From Marinobacter sp. DY40_1A1 (lineage in GTDB: Bacteria; Pseudomonadota; Gammaproteobacteria; Pseudomonadales; Oleiphilaceae): a stretch of 64,000 bases of DNA. The stretch covers positions 1,212,167 through 1,276,166 of the forward strand of contig NZ_VCHA01000001.1 of NCBI RefSeq assembly GCF_016597815.1. Reading direction: 5' to 3'. Below the pieces are notes generated by a model, which worked only from the letters and a program-made list of their open reading frames with translations, ran no database searches and had not been told where the DNA came from. Numbering within the stretch: the first letter of the stretch is position 1; every line of letters starts with the position of its first letter. A program made the position numbers and the translations under genes. Positions 1 to 8,745 of this stretch are shown here, in pieces.

Positions 1-688
1 GGGCTCGCAGGAACTCTGCGCGGACTACATCAACCAGTCCCATCCAGCTGAACATTAACATGATGCCGAGCAGCCACCAGAAGTTTGGTTGCACAATGCC
101 GGAGAGAATAATCAACAGATACAGTACCGGCAGCCCCGACCAGATTTCTATAAAACGTTGACCAATCAAGTCAATTTTGCCGCCGTAAAAGCCCTGGATT
201 GCACCAACCATTACGCCAACGATACAGCTGGCGATGGTGAGCGTCAGGCCGAACAAGACCGAAATGCGGAAGCCGTAAATAACCCGTGCGGCGACATCCC
301 TACCTTGATCGTCAGTGCCTAGCCAGTTTACGGAACTTGGCGGTGCAGGTGAGGGCACCTCTAGATCATAATTAATCGTGTCGTAACTGAAGCGAATCGG
401 CGGCCAGAACATCCAGCCATTGGCCTGAATTTCTTCAGCAATGAAGGGGTCCCTGTAGTCTGCATCTGTTGGCAAAAAACCGCCAAAGGTTTCCTCAGGC
501 ACTCTCTCTATTACCGGGAAATACAGTGTGTCCTGATAGGAAATGACAAGCGGTTTGTCATTTGCGATTAATTCGGCCACCAGAGTAAGCCCAAAAATGG
601 CCAGAAATACCCACAGAGACCAGAATCCGCGGCGGTTCTTGCGGAAGTTACGCAAGCGTCTTTGTTGAATGGGCGTCAGCGCCTTCAT
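1..688 (-). CDS. yejE: Oligopeptide/microcin C ABC transporter permease YejE (3' part off window)
   Basis: Inner-membrane permease subunit of a YejABEF-type peptide importer. Translating leftward from ATG at 688 gives an uninterrupted frame to the window edge (229 codons). It opens MKALTPIQQRRLRNFRKNRR, followed by one transmembrane segment, a periplasmic stretch with the family phrase YFPVIERVPEETFGGFLPTD, and then NWLGTDDQGRDVAARVIYG, the binding-protein-dependent permease region typical of YejE/DppC-like proteins. The C-terminal part with the rest of the membrane segments lies outside the window. The start sits one base beyond the stop of yejB, so the two permeases are surely co-translated. 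The ATPase gene (yejF) would be expected further left, off the window. The family call is firm; substrate (peptides, microcin C-like compounds) is inferred from the family. Confidence 0.9.
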   Translation of the reverse strand, partial: MKALTPIQQRRLRNFRKNRRGFWSLWVFLAIFGLTLVAELIANDKPLVISYQDTLYFPVIERVPEETFGGFLPTDADYRDPFIAEEIQANGWMFWPPIRFSYDTINYDLEVPSPAPPSSVNWLGTDDQGRDVAARVIYGFRISVLFGLTLTIASCIVGVMVGAIQGFYGGKIDLIGQRFIEIWSGLPVLYLLIILSGIVQPNFWWLLGIMLMFSWMGLVDVVRAEFLRA

Positions 689-689
689 G

Positions 690-1775
690 TTACGCGCCCT
701 CCCGGCTTTCAAAGTCGATGCGGGGGTCTACGAGCACATAGGTAATGTCGCTGATCAGTTTCAGAGCGAGCCCCATGAGCGTAAATATAAAGAGGGTGCC
801 AAAAATAACCGGATAATCCCGGTTTAGCGCCGCTTCAAAACCAAGCAGACCAAGGCCGTCCAGGGAGAAAATCACCTCAATCAATAGCGAGCCGGTAAAA
901 AACAGCGAAACAAGAACACCGGGAAGGCTCGCAATCACAATCAGCATAGCGTTGCGGAAAACGTGCCCGTACAGAACCTGCTTTTCATCCAGACCCTTGG
1001 CTCTTGCTGTTACCACATAATGTTTGCCAATTTCGTCGAGGAATGAGTTCTTGGTGAGCAGGGTGAGTGTGGCGAAGCCGCCGATCACGTTGGCGGTAAC
1101 CGGCAACGCGAGGTGCCAGAAATAATCGCCAACCTGCTGGTACCAGTTCATCTGATCAAAGTCGGAAGAGGTCAGTCCTCGCAGAGGGAACCAATCGAAG
1201 TAGCTACCACCGGCAAAGAGGACGATGAGCAGGATAGCGAACAGGAAGCCCGGAATAGCGTAGCCGATAACAATGGCAGAACTGCTCCACACATCAAAAC
1301 GGGAACCGTCTGTCACTGCTTTACGGATGCCAAGCGGTATGGATATAAAGTAGATGATCAGGGTAGACCAGAGCCCAAGGGAGATAGACACAGGCATCTT
1401 GTCCACAATTAGCTCGGTGACACTTCGTTCCCGGAAAAAAGAATCTCCAAAATTGAAGGTGGCGTAGTCTTTGAGCATTTTAAAGAAACGCTCATGGGCG
1501 GGTTTGTCGAAGCCATACATGACTTCGATTTCCTTCAGCATTTCATCAGGAATACCTCGGGAGCCCCTGCGGTCACTGGAAGCGCTGGAAACCTCGCCTC
1601 CTGTATCGCCGCCACCTGCCCGGGCCAAGGCACTGCCGCCGTGGCCTTCCATTTCCGCAATCAGTTGTTCAACCGGGCCACCAGGCGCAGCCTGAATGAT
1701 CACGAAGTTGAGCAGCAAAATGCCGATCAGAGTAGGAATAATCAGCGCCAGGCGCCGGAGTATATAAATGCCCAT
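690..1775 (-). CDS. yejB: Oligopeptide/microcin C ABC transporter permease YejB
   Basis: First permease of the YejABE importer, 361 aa, in the inner membrane. The N-terminal [20 protein letters not shown] is the classic DppB/OppB-type first helix. The binding-protein-dependent transport signature is visible near residues 250-270 ([20 protein letters not shown]), and the protein ends in two further helices. Compared with plain DppB it has a Gly/Ser-rich periplasmic insert around residues 40-75 ([20 protein letters not shown]), normal for YejB, which is longer than DppB. It lies 15 bases downstream of yejA and one base upstream of yejE, in one leftward operon. Confidence 0.93.
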   Translation of the reverse strand: MGIYILRRLALIIPTLIGILLLNFVIIQAAPGGPVEQLIAEMEGHGGSALARAGGGDTGGEVSSASSDRRGSRGIPDEMLKEIEVMYGFDKPAHERFFKMLKDYATFNFGDSFFRERSVTELIVDKMPVSISLGLWSTLIIYFISIPLGIRKAVTDGSRFDVWSSSAIVIGYAIPGFLFAILLIVLFAGGSYFDWFPLRGLTSSDFDQMNWYQQVGDYFWHLALPVTANVIGGFATLTLLTKNSFLDEIGKHYVVTARAKGLDEKQVLYGHVFRNAMLIVIASLPGVLVSLFFTGSLLIEVIFSLDGLGLLGFEAALNRDYPVIFGTLFIFTLMGLALKLISDITYVLVDPRIDFESREGA

Positions 1776-1790
1776 TTAGCGGCTACTTCC

Positions 1791-3632
1791 TCAGGGCTCA
1801 GCCCACCAGTCGTCGAGTTCGGTGCCGTTTTTGGGAGTCTTTTCCGGATGTTTCAAGTGGCTCCAGTAGGCAACGCGATCTTTAGCCAGGTGCCAGTGTG
1901 GTACCACGTAATGCCCGTGCAGCAGAACTCTATCGAGCGCGCGGGTGCGCTGTACCAGTTCATCCCGATTTGGGGCCTGAATTACAAGGCTTACCAGTTC
2001 GTCGACTACCGGATCATTCACGCCAGCGTAGTTGCGCGAGCCGTTGGCATCTACCGTGGATGAGTGCCAATACTCGCGCTGCTCATTACCCGGGGAGTCT
2101 GACTGGCCGATGCCCTGGGTAATCATGTCGTAGTCGAACTCACGCACACGTTGAACGTACTGATTACTGTCCACAAGGCGCACAGACATATCAATGCCCA
2201 GACGGGCGAGGTTATTTTTGAAGGGCAGGACAACTCGCTCAAAGGTTTTCTGGAATAACAGTATTTCGAAGGCCAGTTGTTTGCCTGTTTCTGTATGCAC
2301 CATTTTGCCGTCGCGAACTTCATAACCCGCCGAACGCAGCAGTTCCATCGCTGTTCTGAGGTTACCTCTCAGGCCTTGCTTACCATCTGTGGAGGGTGCT
2401 TCAAATGCTTTGGTGAAGATGTCCTGGTCCAACTTGTCCTTGTAACCTTCGAGTATTTCAAGTTCCCGGCCAGTTGGCAGGCCGGTTGCTGCCAGTTCAC
2501 TGTTTTCGAAGTAGCTGTTGGTGCGGTCATATTGACCATAGAACAGATTTTTATTGGTCCACTCAAAATCGAATGCGTAAGTGAGTGCTTCCCGTACCAG
2601 GGGATCGCTGAACACTTTCTTGCGGGTGTTGAACACGAAACCCTGCATACCTGTGGGGCGGTGGTGTTCAATGGCTTCAGTGATGATAGTGCCGTTATCA
2701 AACTTTTCACCGGTGTAGGCTGTTGCCCAGTTTTTGGCAGAGGTTTCTACTCTGAAATCAAAGCTACCCGCTTTAAACGCCTCCAGTGCAACCGTGTCGT
2801 CGGTATAGTAATCGTAGCGAACACGGTCGAAATTCAATCGGCCTTTACGCACGCCAAGGTCTTTTGCCCAGTAATCGTCCTGTCGTTCGTACTCGATCGT
2901 GCGGCCTGCTTCAAAGCTGCCAATGCGGTAGGCGCCACTTCCAACAGGTGGTGTCAGTCCGTTCTTGCCAAACTCACGATTCTCCCAGTAATGCGCCGGG
3001 AAAATAGGCATCTGGCCGAGAATCAAGGGTAGTTCCCGGTTGCTGGTTTCCTGGAAATCAAAACGGATGCGGTGAGGGTTCTCAATCGTTACCTTGCTCA
3101 CATCCGCATAATAATTGCGGTAAAACGGGTGCCCCTGGGTGGTCAGGATTTCAAAGGAAAATTTTACGTCGTCCGCCTCGATGGGCTCGCCATCCTGAAA
3201 GCGTGCTGATTCCCGGAGGTTGAATACCACATAGCTGCGGTCTTCCGGTGTTTCCAGTGACTCCGCAATGAGCCCATACATGGAGAAGGGTTCGTCTGCC
3301 GAGTACTCCAGCAGAGTGTCGTAGAGATAGTTACTGATGCCCGCTGCGGCAACTCCGCGAATAACAAAGGGGTTGAAGGTGTCGAAACCGTTAGCCACTA
3401 CGGCCATTTTTAGAGCGCCACCTTTTGGCGCCTCGGGGTTAACGTAGTCGAAATGGCTGAAACCCTCCGGATATCTAGGCGCGCCATGCATGGCCATGCC
3501 GTGGGCCGGTTGGGCTTCGAGCTGCTCAGAGTCTGTTGATGAATCGCTGGCATACAAAGAGGTGGGAGAAGCAAAAAGAGCCAGAACTGAAAAAAATGTT
3601 GTAAGGCGTGGGGCGGTAAAGATTCTTGTCAT
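1791..3632 (-). CDS. yejA: Extracellular solute-binding protein of the YejABE importer
   Basis: Periplasmic peptide-binding protein (SBP family 5), 613 aa, delivering ligand to YejB/YejE. The N-terminus has a basic start, a hydrophobic stretch (TFFSVLALFASPTSLYASDS) and a likely signal-peptidase site after YAS. Mature sequence carries family landmarks: HGMAMHGAPRYPEGFSHFDY, PKGGALKMAVV and GFDTFNPF near residues 70-100, and the ESLETPED / FNLRESARFQDGEPIEADDV block around 135-160. Length matches YejA (about 600 aa). It is first in the operon yejA-yejB-yejE; the 120 bp between it and mltD would hold the promoter, but I see no clear -35/-10 pair there. Confidence 0.92.
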   Translation of the reverse strand: MTRIFTAPRLTTFFSVLALFASPTSLYASDSSTDSEQLEAQPAHGMAMHGAPRYPEGFSHFDYVNPEAPKGGALKMAVVANGFDTFNPFVIRGVAAAGISNYLYDTLLEYSADEPFSMYGLIAESLETPEDRSYVVFNLRESARFQDGEPIEADDVKFSFEILTTQGHPFYRNYYADVSKVTIENPHRIRFDFQETSNRELPLILGQMPIFPAHYWENREFGKNGLTPPVGSGAYRIGSFEAGRTIEYERQDDYWAKDLGVRKGRLNFDRVRYDYYTDDTVALEAFKAGSFDFRVETSAKNWATAYTGEKFDNGTIITEAIEHHRPTGMQGFVFNTRKKVFSDPLVREALTYAFDFEWTNKNLFYGQYDRTNSYFENSELAATGLPTGRELEILEGYKDKLDQDIFTKAFEAPSTDGKQGLRGNLRTAMELLRSAGYEVRDGKMVHTETGKQLAFEILLFQKTFERVVLPFKNNLARLGIDMSVRLVDSNQYVQRVREFDYDMITQGIGQSDSPGNEQREYWHSSTVDANGSRNYAGVNDPVVDELVSLVIQAPNRDELVQRTRALDRVLLHGHYVVPHWHLAKDRVAYWSHLKHPEKTPKNGTELDDWWAEP

Positions 3633-3752
3633 GGGTCTCGCACATTCAGGTGTTTTAAGCTGACGCGCCGGGCATCCTGCCCCGCGCTCCTGTCTGCTAA
3701 ATTTTTATGATTCTTATACTTACTGAAAGTTCCGGCCCTTAGTAGGTGATGA

Positions 3753-5462
3753 TCAGGGGCTGTTCCGGATGTCGACGTAGAGTACCAGACTTTGCCCTGG
3801 TTGCAGATAACGGGAGGTGTTCAGATCGTTCCAGCTTGCGATGTCTCGCACATTTACCGAGAAACGATTGGCAATGAGGGCAAGAGAGTCGCCTTTACGA
3901 ACGCGGTAGCCCACCTTGCGGACCATGGCTTTGCCACGGGTGCTGTCAGCTGAGGCAATGGTGGGTTGGGCTGTATTTGACCAGATCACCAACTCCTTGC
4001 CGGGTATGAGAGGGTCTCCGGGCGCCATACCGTTCCAGGCCGCAACCTGGCGTACTGAAACCCGATGCTCGCGGGCAATATCCCAGAAGGTGTCGCCACG
4101 GCGCACGGTATAGCGCAGCTTGCTTCCTGCCCGTTTTTTGTCCTGCTTGCGCTCTAGCCGCTGGGATGCGCTGAGAGCGTAGGCGTCGGAATTTTTTGAT
4201 GCTGAGGGAATCATCAGCCGTTGGCCAATGCGGATCAGGTCGCTGTTGAGGTTGTTGACCTGCTGCAATACCGCCGGCGTGGTGGAGAACTTTCTGGATA
4301 TGGTGTTCAGGCTGTCACCCGATTTGACGACATAGTTACGCCAGGACACGCGTTTTTCCGGTGGGATTTCCGCCAGAGCTGTGCGGAAACTTTCAGCATT
4401 CTTGTGCGGCACCAGCAATCGATGGGGGCCTTCCGGAGAGGTTGCCCAGCGGTTATACGAGGGATTTAGCAGGTATATCTCATCGATGTCGACCCCCGCA
4501 AGCTCCGCTGCCTGGGCCAAATCCAGTTGCCCACCAGTGTCAACGATATCGAAATAGGGTTCGTCCAGAAGGGCAGGGAGCTCTATACCGTAGGCTTCGG
4601 GGTCATCAAATATCTTTGCCAGCGCAATCAGCTTTGGGACGTAATGTCGAGTTTCTTGCGGTAGCTGTAATGACCAGAAATCTTCGGGTTTGTTGCTTTT
4701 TCGGTTCCGGCGCATGGCGCTGGAAACCGTGCCGCCGCCACTGTTGTATGCAGCCAAGGCGAGGGTGTAGTCACCACCAAAGCGAGTGGTCAGGCGGTCA
4801 AGGTAAGTGAGGGCGGCATCCGTCGCGGCAATTACGTCGCGGCGGTCATCGTGCCACCAGCTTTGAGTCAGCCCAAAGTACTTGCCTGTTGAGGGTATAA
4901 ATTGCCAGAGCCCTGCTGCCCGCCCGTGGGAGTACGCAAAGGGATCAAATGCGCTTTCTACCACGGGTAACAGTGCGAATTCTGCTGGAAGACCTCGTTT
5001 CTCAGTTTCGTTAACAATGTGGTAAAGGTACCGGCTTCCGCGCTCGACTACCCGGTTTATGTAGCCTGGGTGCCGCGCATACCAGTTAAGCTGGTCCTGA
5101 ACACGCTTGTTGTCAATATCGTGGTCCAACATAAACCCGGCTCTGAGCCGGTCCCACATATCTGCCTGCCCGGCAACTTCTGTGGTGATATTCTGATCCG
5201 GATTATCCAGTTTTTCCCGAGCTTCCCGTGCGGCAACTTTGAGTTCAGGCGCGATTGCGTCATCCAGTGGCTCATTTCGTACTGCGTCACTGTCTTTGCC
5301 ACTTTCCACCGATTCTATAAGCCCTTCATCTCCGGCAGCGAGAGTTACCTCTTCCGAGTCCAGCGGGTTTTCAGATGCAGATTCTTTGGAAAGATACAGA
5401 GAGCTGCAGCCGCCTGCCAAAGCACCAAGAATAAAAAGCAGGGGCAAACGTTTAACCAACAT
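3753..5462 (-). CDS. mltD: Membrane-bound lytic murein transglycosylase D, three LysM domains
   Basis: Outer-membrane lipoprotein that cleaves peptidoglycan glycan strands to 1,6-anhydromuropeptides, 569 aa. Lipobox LAGGC places the lipidated cysteine at residue 19. The SLT domain spans roughly 145-270, with catalytic Glu169 in PVVESAFDPFAYSHGRAAGL and the downstream GLWQFIPSTG and LALAAYNSGGGTV motifs. Three LysM peptidoglycan-binding modules follow, each starting near YVVKSGDSLNTISRKF (about 375), YTVRRGDTFWDIAREH (about 455) and YRVRKGDSLALIANRF (about 520). An acidic linker lies between lipobox and catalytic domain. The gene sits next to gloB on the same strand, an arrangement I recall from Pseudomonas. 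Confidence 0.95.
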   Translation of the reverse strand: MLVKRLPLLFILGALAGGCSSLYLSKESASENPLDSEEVTLAAGDEGLIESVESGKDSDAVRNEPLDDAIAPELKVAAREAREKLDNPDQNITTEVAGQADMWDRLRAGFMLDHDIDNKRVQDQLNWYARHPGYINRVVERGSRYLYHIVNETEKRGLPAEFALLPVVESAFDPFAYSHGRAAGLWQFIPSTGKYFGLTQSWWHDDRRDVIAATDAALTYLDRLTTRFGGDYTLALAAYNSGGGTVSSAMRRNRKSNKPEDFWSLQLPQETRHYVPKLIALAKIFDDPEAYGIELPALLDEPYFDIVDTGGQLDLAQAAELAGVDIDEIYLLNPSYNRWATSPEGPHRLLVPHKNAESFRTALAEIPPEKRVSWRNYVVKSGDSLNTISRKFSTTPAVLQQVNNLNSDLIRIGQRLMIPSASKNSDAYALSASQRLERKQDKKRAGSKLRYTVRRGDTFWDIAREHRVSVRQVAAWNGMAPGDPLIPGKELVIWSNTAQPTIASADSTRGKAMVRKVGYRVRKGDSLALIANRFSVNVRDIASWNDLNTSRYLQPGQSLVLYVDIRNSP

Positions 5463-5577
5463 AGGCGTTTTCCGAGTCTGGATTGTCGCTGGGATTGTGT
5501 CTGAAAACCCGGCATATTTAATGAGTTAGGAGCAAAAGTTTAAACGATTCTATGGGAGCTCGTTTAATTGGGTCAAG

Positions 5578-5606
5578 AAACCTCTCGTTACGACATTGAG
5601 AGGTTT
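5578..5606 (-). terminator. Hairpin between gloB and mltD, weak terminator
   Basis: Arms AAACCTCTC and GAGAGGTTT (nine bases, perfect) enclose an 11-base loop, eleven bases after the gloB stop. Read leftward the stem is followed by only a short mixed T tract (TTTCTT), so it could be a weak rho-independent terminator after gloB or partial attenuation before mltD. Confidence 0.5.
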
Positions 5607-5616
5607 TGTTAACCGA

Positions 5617-6411
5617 TCAATAGTTATCTTTACCGTGACGAATTGCAGCGAAGATCGCACTGTCCGAATCCACCGGCAGACCGTGTTCGGCTGCATAGCG
5701 TTTGGCTGCACTTACTACCATGGGGTCGTCCCAGCGTAAAAACGGGTTAAGTTGCTTTTCCTCTTCAAGAACTGACGGCACGGTAGGTTCACCTGCTTGT
5801 CGCTTGTCTTTGCAATGGCGTTCAAAGGCTTCAAGTTTGCTGTCATCCGGCAGTAAACTGCGGGCGAAGCGAAGGTTGGAAAGGGTGTACTCGTGGGCGC
5901 AGTAAATGGCCGTTTCACCTGGGAGTTCACGAATGGACTTCAGTGACTCCAGCATCTGGGCCGGTGTGCCTTCAAAGAGCCGGCCGCAGCCGATAACGAA
6001 AAGGGTGTCGCCACAAAACAGAGCTGGGCGCCCACCGATTTCAACGTCGGTGAAGTAGGCAATGTGATCAAGAGTGTGCCCTGGAACACCCATAACCTGG
6101 AAAGTGATATCTCTCCAAATCACTTCGTCGCCCGGATGTACAAGGTTGGTGCTACCTTTAAAGGGTGATTCTGCTGGTCCGGTTACGCGGCAATCTGGAT
6201 TGTCCTGAACCAGAGTCTTGATGCCCCCAACGTGATCAGGATGGTGGTGGGTAACGAGAATCGTGTCCAGTTTCAGCCCCTGTTCTGCGAGATGATCCTG
6301 AACCGGCTTTGCCTGGCCAGGGTCCACAATCAGGGCTTTACCGGTATCTGTGTCTGCAATGCACCAGATGTAGTTGTCGTTGAATGCCGGTATGGCGGAG
6401 ATGGTGAGCAT
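5617..6411 (-). CDS. gloB: Hydroxyacylglutathione hydrolase (glyoxalase II)
   Basis: Cytosolic metallo-beta-lactamase-fold enzyme that hydrolyses S-lactoylglutathione to D-lactate and glutathione, finishing methylglyoxal detoxification. 264 aa. The metal-binding motif THHHPDH is at residues 54-60, a second ligand region is [13 protein letters not shown] near 110-125, [17 protein letters not shown] follows near 135, and the C-terminal [11 protein letters not shown] glutathione-binding block is typical of GloB. It starts [18 protein letters not shown], the canonical beginning for proteobacterial GloB. It is divergent from the methyltransferase gene to the right. Confidence 0.95.
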   Translation of the reverse strand: MLTISAIPAFNDNYIWCIADTDTGKALIVDPGQAKPVQDHLAEQGLKLDTILVTHHHPDHVGGIKTLVQDNPDCRVTGPAESPFKGSTNLVHPGDEVIWRDITFQVMGVPGHTLDHIAYFTDVEIGGRPALFCGDTLFVIGCGRLFEGTPAQMLESLKSIRELPGETAIYCAHEYTLSNLRFARSLLPDDSKLEAFERHCKDKRQAGEPTVPSVLEEEKQLNPFLRWDDPMVVSAAKRYAAEHGLPVDSDSAIFAAIRHGKDNY

Positions 6412-6534
6412 CAGATGTCCCCGTAAATGCTTGGCAAGTTTGTCTCATATGATAGAGCATTACGGTCGTAGCCCCAACAGTCGGTGAATTCGGGGTTGTC
6501 CTTGCCGGTTATTCAAAACGGGAGTAATGGCAGT

Positions 6535-7326
6535 GTGAAGAATGCCCAGAACGTTGATTATTCATCCAGGAGCGAGAGCTTTGAAAACTGGTTTCAGACA
6601 CCGCTTGGGCGCAGGTTGCTGGCAGACCAACGGGCTTTTCTTGAGCAGCGACTGAATCGGTTGACGGGAGCGCGGCAGCTTCAGGTTGGCATTAGTCATC
6701 GGCTTCCACTGGCAAATGGAACTGACTTTTCCCAGAAAATCATGACTACCCCCAGCTGCTTTGCCAACATACCTGACGGGGTGGTTGTGTGCGATGCCGA
6801 CGAATTGCCCTTTCCCGGGGACTCAATAGATCTTGTGGTCCTCCACCATACCGCAGATTTTTCGCCCTATCCCCATCAGGTATTGAGAGAGGCTGCCCGG
6901 GTGTTGCGAGGCGATGGCATGATTGCTCTGATCGGCTTTAATCCCATCAGTTTATGGGGAATGCGAAGGCTGATATCACGCCATAATGGTGGCCCGTGGG
7001 GTGGGCGGTTCTTGTCCCGTGGACGAATGGAGGACTGGCTCCACTTGCTGGACTTTCAGGTTGAAACATCCCTGACTCGTTTTTATCGATTACCTTTCCA
7101 GCGCAGTGGTCGCAAGGGGACGGGTGTGCTGGGTGAGCGATTATCTGGTTACAGGTTTCTGCCGGTTGGGGCCTATTACTGTATCCTTGCAAAAAAACGG
7201 GTGTGTGCGCGAATCCCACGGCGACATGTTTGGCGGCAAAGTAGCGTTTTGGGTTTGTCTGGAACGGGTACAGTTGGTGCTGCGCGAGGATGCTCGCCAC
7301 AGAGCCGTGACCATCCGGAAAAATGA
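6535..7326 (+). CDS. Class I SAM-dependent methyltransferase (between gloB and rnhA)
   Basis: Predicted S-adenosylmethionine methyltransferase of the Methyltransf_11 type. The acceptor is not known. From the GTG at 6535 it is 263 aa. I prefer this start because GGGAG lies about eight bases upstream; the frame is open back to another GTG at 6484. Early sequence SFENWFQTPLGRRLLADQRA is characteristic of this family. The SAM fold shows as VCDADELPFPGDSIDLVVLH (motif II/acidic loop) and HQVLREAARVLRGDGMIALI (motif III). The position between gloB and rnhA is conserved in Pseudomonas-like genomes as far as I recall. It is divergent from gloB and followed by rnhA on the same strand after 34 bases. 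Confidence 0.8.
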   Translation: MKNAQNVDYSSRSESFENWFQTPLGRRLLADQRAFLEQRLNRLTGARQLQVGISHRLPLANGTDFSQKIMTTPSCFANIPDGVVVCDADELPFPGDSIDLVVLHHTADFSPYPHQVLREAARVLRGDGMIALIGFNPISLWGMRRLISRHNGGPWGGRFLSRGRMEDWLHLLDFQVETSLTRFYRLPFQRSGRKGTGVLGERLSGYRFLPVGAYYCILAKKRVCARIPRRHVWRQSSVLGLSGTGTVGAARGCSPQSRDHPEK

Positions 7327-7360
7327 CAGGCCTACAGGGCCATTAATTGTGGGAGTTTGA

Positions 7361-7798
7361 ATGTCGGGGAAGGTAATTGTGTATACCGATGGTGCTTGCA
7401 AAGGTAACCCGGGCCGAGGTGGCTGGGGTGTTGTTCTGCGCTATGGTGATGCGGTAAAAACCATGCACGGTGGAGAGCGGCACACCACTAATAACCGCAT
7501 GGAGTTAATGGCTGCAATCAAGGGGTTGCAAGCACTCAAGCGCGATTGCGAAGTGGAGCTGTACACGGACTCCCAGTATGTACGGAAGGGAATTACTGAA
7601 TGGCTCTCAGGATGGAAGCGTAACGGCTGGAAAACATCAGCGAAAAAGCCGGTTAAAAACGAGGACCTTTGGCGGGAACTGGATTCGGAAACCAGTAAGC
7701 ACAAGGTTAATTGGCACTGGGTAAAAGGCCACGCAGGTGTACCGGATAACGAACTCGCAGACGAACTTGCGAACAAGGGCGTTGCTGAACTGGATTAA
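7361..7798 (+). CDS. rnhA: Ribonuclease HI
   Basis: Cytosolic endonuclease that cuts the RNA strand of RNA-DNA hybrids (R-loops, Okazaki primers). 145 aa, the usual length. The four catalytic acids are in the expected places: Asp10 in [17 protein letters not shown], Glu48 in NNRMELMAA, Asp70 in YTDSQY and Asp134 in DELANKG. The basic substrate-handling helix region [20 protein letters not shown] (about 83-102) is also present. Ten bases separate its stop from the dnaQ start, so the two are co-transcribed, as in many gammaproteobacteria (in E. coli rnhA and dnaQ are adjacent but divergent). Confidence 0.97.
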   Translation: MSGKVIVYTDGACKGNPGRGGWGVVLRYGDAVKTMHGGERHTTNNRMELMAAIKGLQALKRDCEVELYTDSQYVRKGITEWLSGWKRNGWKTSAKKPVKNEDLWRELDSETSKHKVNWHWVKGHAGVPDNELADELANKGVAELD

Positions 7799-7808
7799 TG
7801 TGGGAATT

Positions 7809-8519
7809 ATGAGACAGATAATACTGGATACAGAAACCACCGGTATTGACCCGGCACAAGGTCACCGGATCATCGAGATCGGGTGTGTCGAGATGATGGA
7901 GCGCAAGCTCACAGGGCGTAACTACCATGTGTACGTGAACCCTGAGCGGGAAATCGAAGCCGAAGCCATCACTATCCACGGGATTACCAACGAGTTTCTC
8001 GTGGATAAGCCGAAATTTGCAGACATTGCTGATGAGTTTTTCGAGTTCATCAAGGGTGCAGAGCTTGTTATTCATAATGCCGCGTTTGACGTGGGTTTCA
8101 TGGATTCGGAGTTTGGCCGGATCAAACCTGTGCGCAAAACGGCGGATTACTGCGGTATTGTCGATTCCCTTGCGATTGCGCGAGCCAAGCACCCTGGGCA
8201 GAAGAACAACCTGGACGCCCTTTGTAAACGCTACGGCGTTGATAACAGTAACCGGGAACTGCATGGAGCTCTGCTGGATGCCGAGATCCTTGCAGAGGTG
8301 TATCTGCTTCTCACCGGTGGGCAGACAGCCTTGTCGCTGGATGCCGGGTCGGATAATGGAGGCATGGGTGGAGGAATTCGACGGTTGAGTCCTGACCGTC
8401 CCCGTTTGCGTGTTGTTGCCGCCACAGACGTTGAATTAGAGGCGCATCAGGCATTCATGTCTGCTATGGAAAAGAAGGCAGGTGAAACTGTCTGGAGTAA
8501 ACTCGAGGGCGCAGAATGA
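7809..8519 (+). CDS. dnaQ: DNA polymerase III epsilon subunit (proofreading exonuclease)
   Basis: 3'-5' exonuclease that proofreads for the replicative polymerase. I take the ATG at 7809 (MRQIILDTETTGIDP), giving 236 aa; a longer frame back to 7737 overlaps rnhA and is not needed. Exo I acids are Asp7 and Glu9 (LDTETTG). Exo II is in HNAAFDVGFMDSEF near residue 95. Exo III is HGALLDAEILAEVYLLLTGG near 150-170. After the nuclease domain comes a short Gly-rich linker (DNGGMGGGIRR) and a C-terminal tail that should contact the alpha subunit. The stop is followed by 226 bp before fimL. Confidence 0.96.
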   Translation: MRQIILDTETTGIDPAQGHRIIEIGCVEMMERKLTGRNYHVYVNPEREIEAEAITIHGITNEFLVDKPKFADIADEFFEFIKGAELVIHNAAFDVGFMDSEFGRIKPVRKTADYCGIVDSLAIARAKHPGQKNNLDALCKRYGVDNSNRELHGALLDAEILAEVYLLLTGGQTALSLDAGSDNGGMGGGIRRLSPDRPRLRVVAATDVELEAHQAFMSAMEKKAGETVWSKLEGAE

Positions 8520-8560
8520 GAACTGTGTCGGCCTGTACTAATTGTTACACGCCAGCCTTG

Positions 8561-8588
8561 TTGAGGTACTCGAGTTTTATGTTATAAG
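8561..8588 (+). promoter_or_regulatory. Possible sigma-70 promoter for fimL
   Basis: TTGAGG (8561-8566) and TATAAG (8583-8588) are separated by 16 bases in the 226-bp gap after dnaQ, about 150 bases before the fimL start. Matches are reasonable but not perfect, and no other landmark supports it. Confidence 0.35.
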
Positions 8589-8745
8589 TAGTGATAAGTA
8601 CGTCAGTTTTTTAGTGCAAAGTGTACGGGCTCAGTTCAGGAAAGTTTGAGCCAGCTCAACAACAAAAAGGTCTGGCACGCAGCCTTGTCGGCCTACAGTT
8701 CACTAGGAAGGTGCGGTAGTTTCCGCAGATTAACAGGAAGCGTTT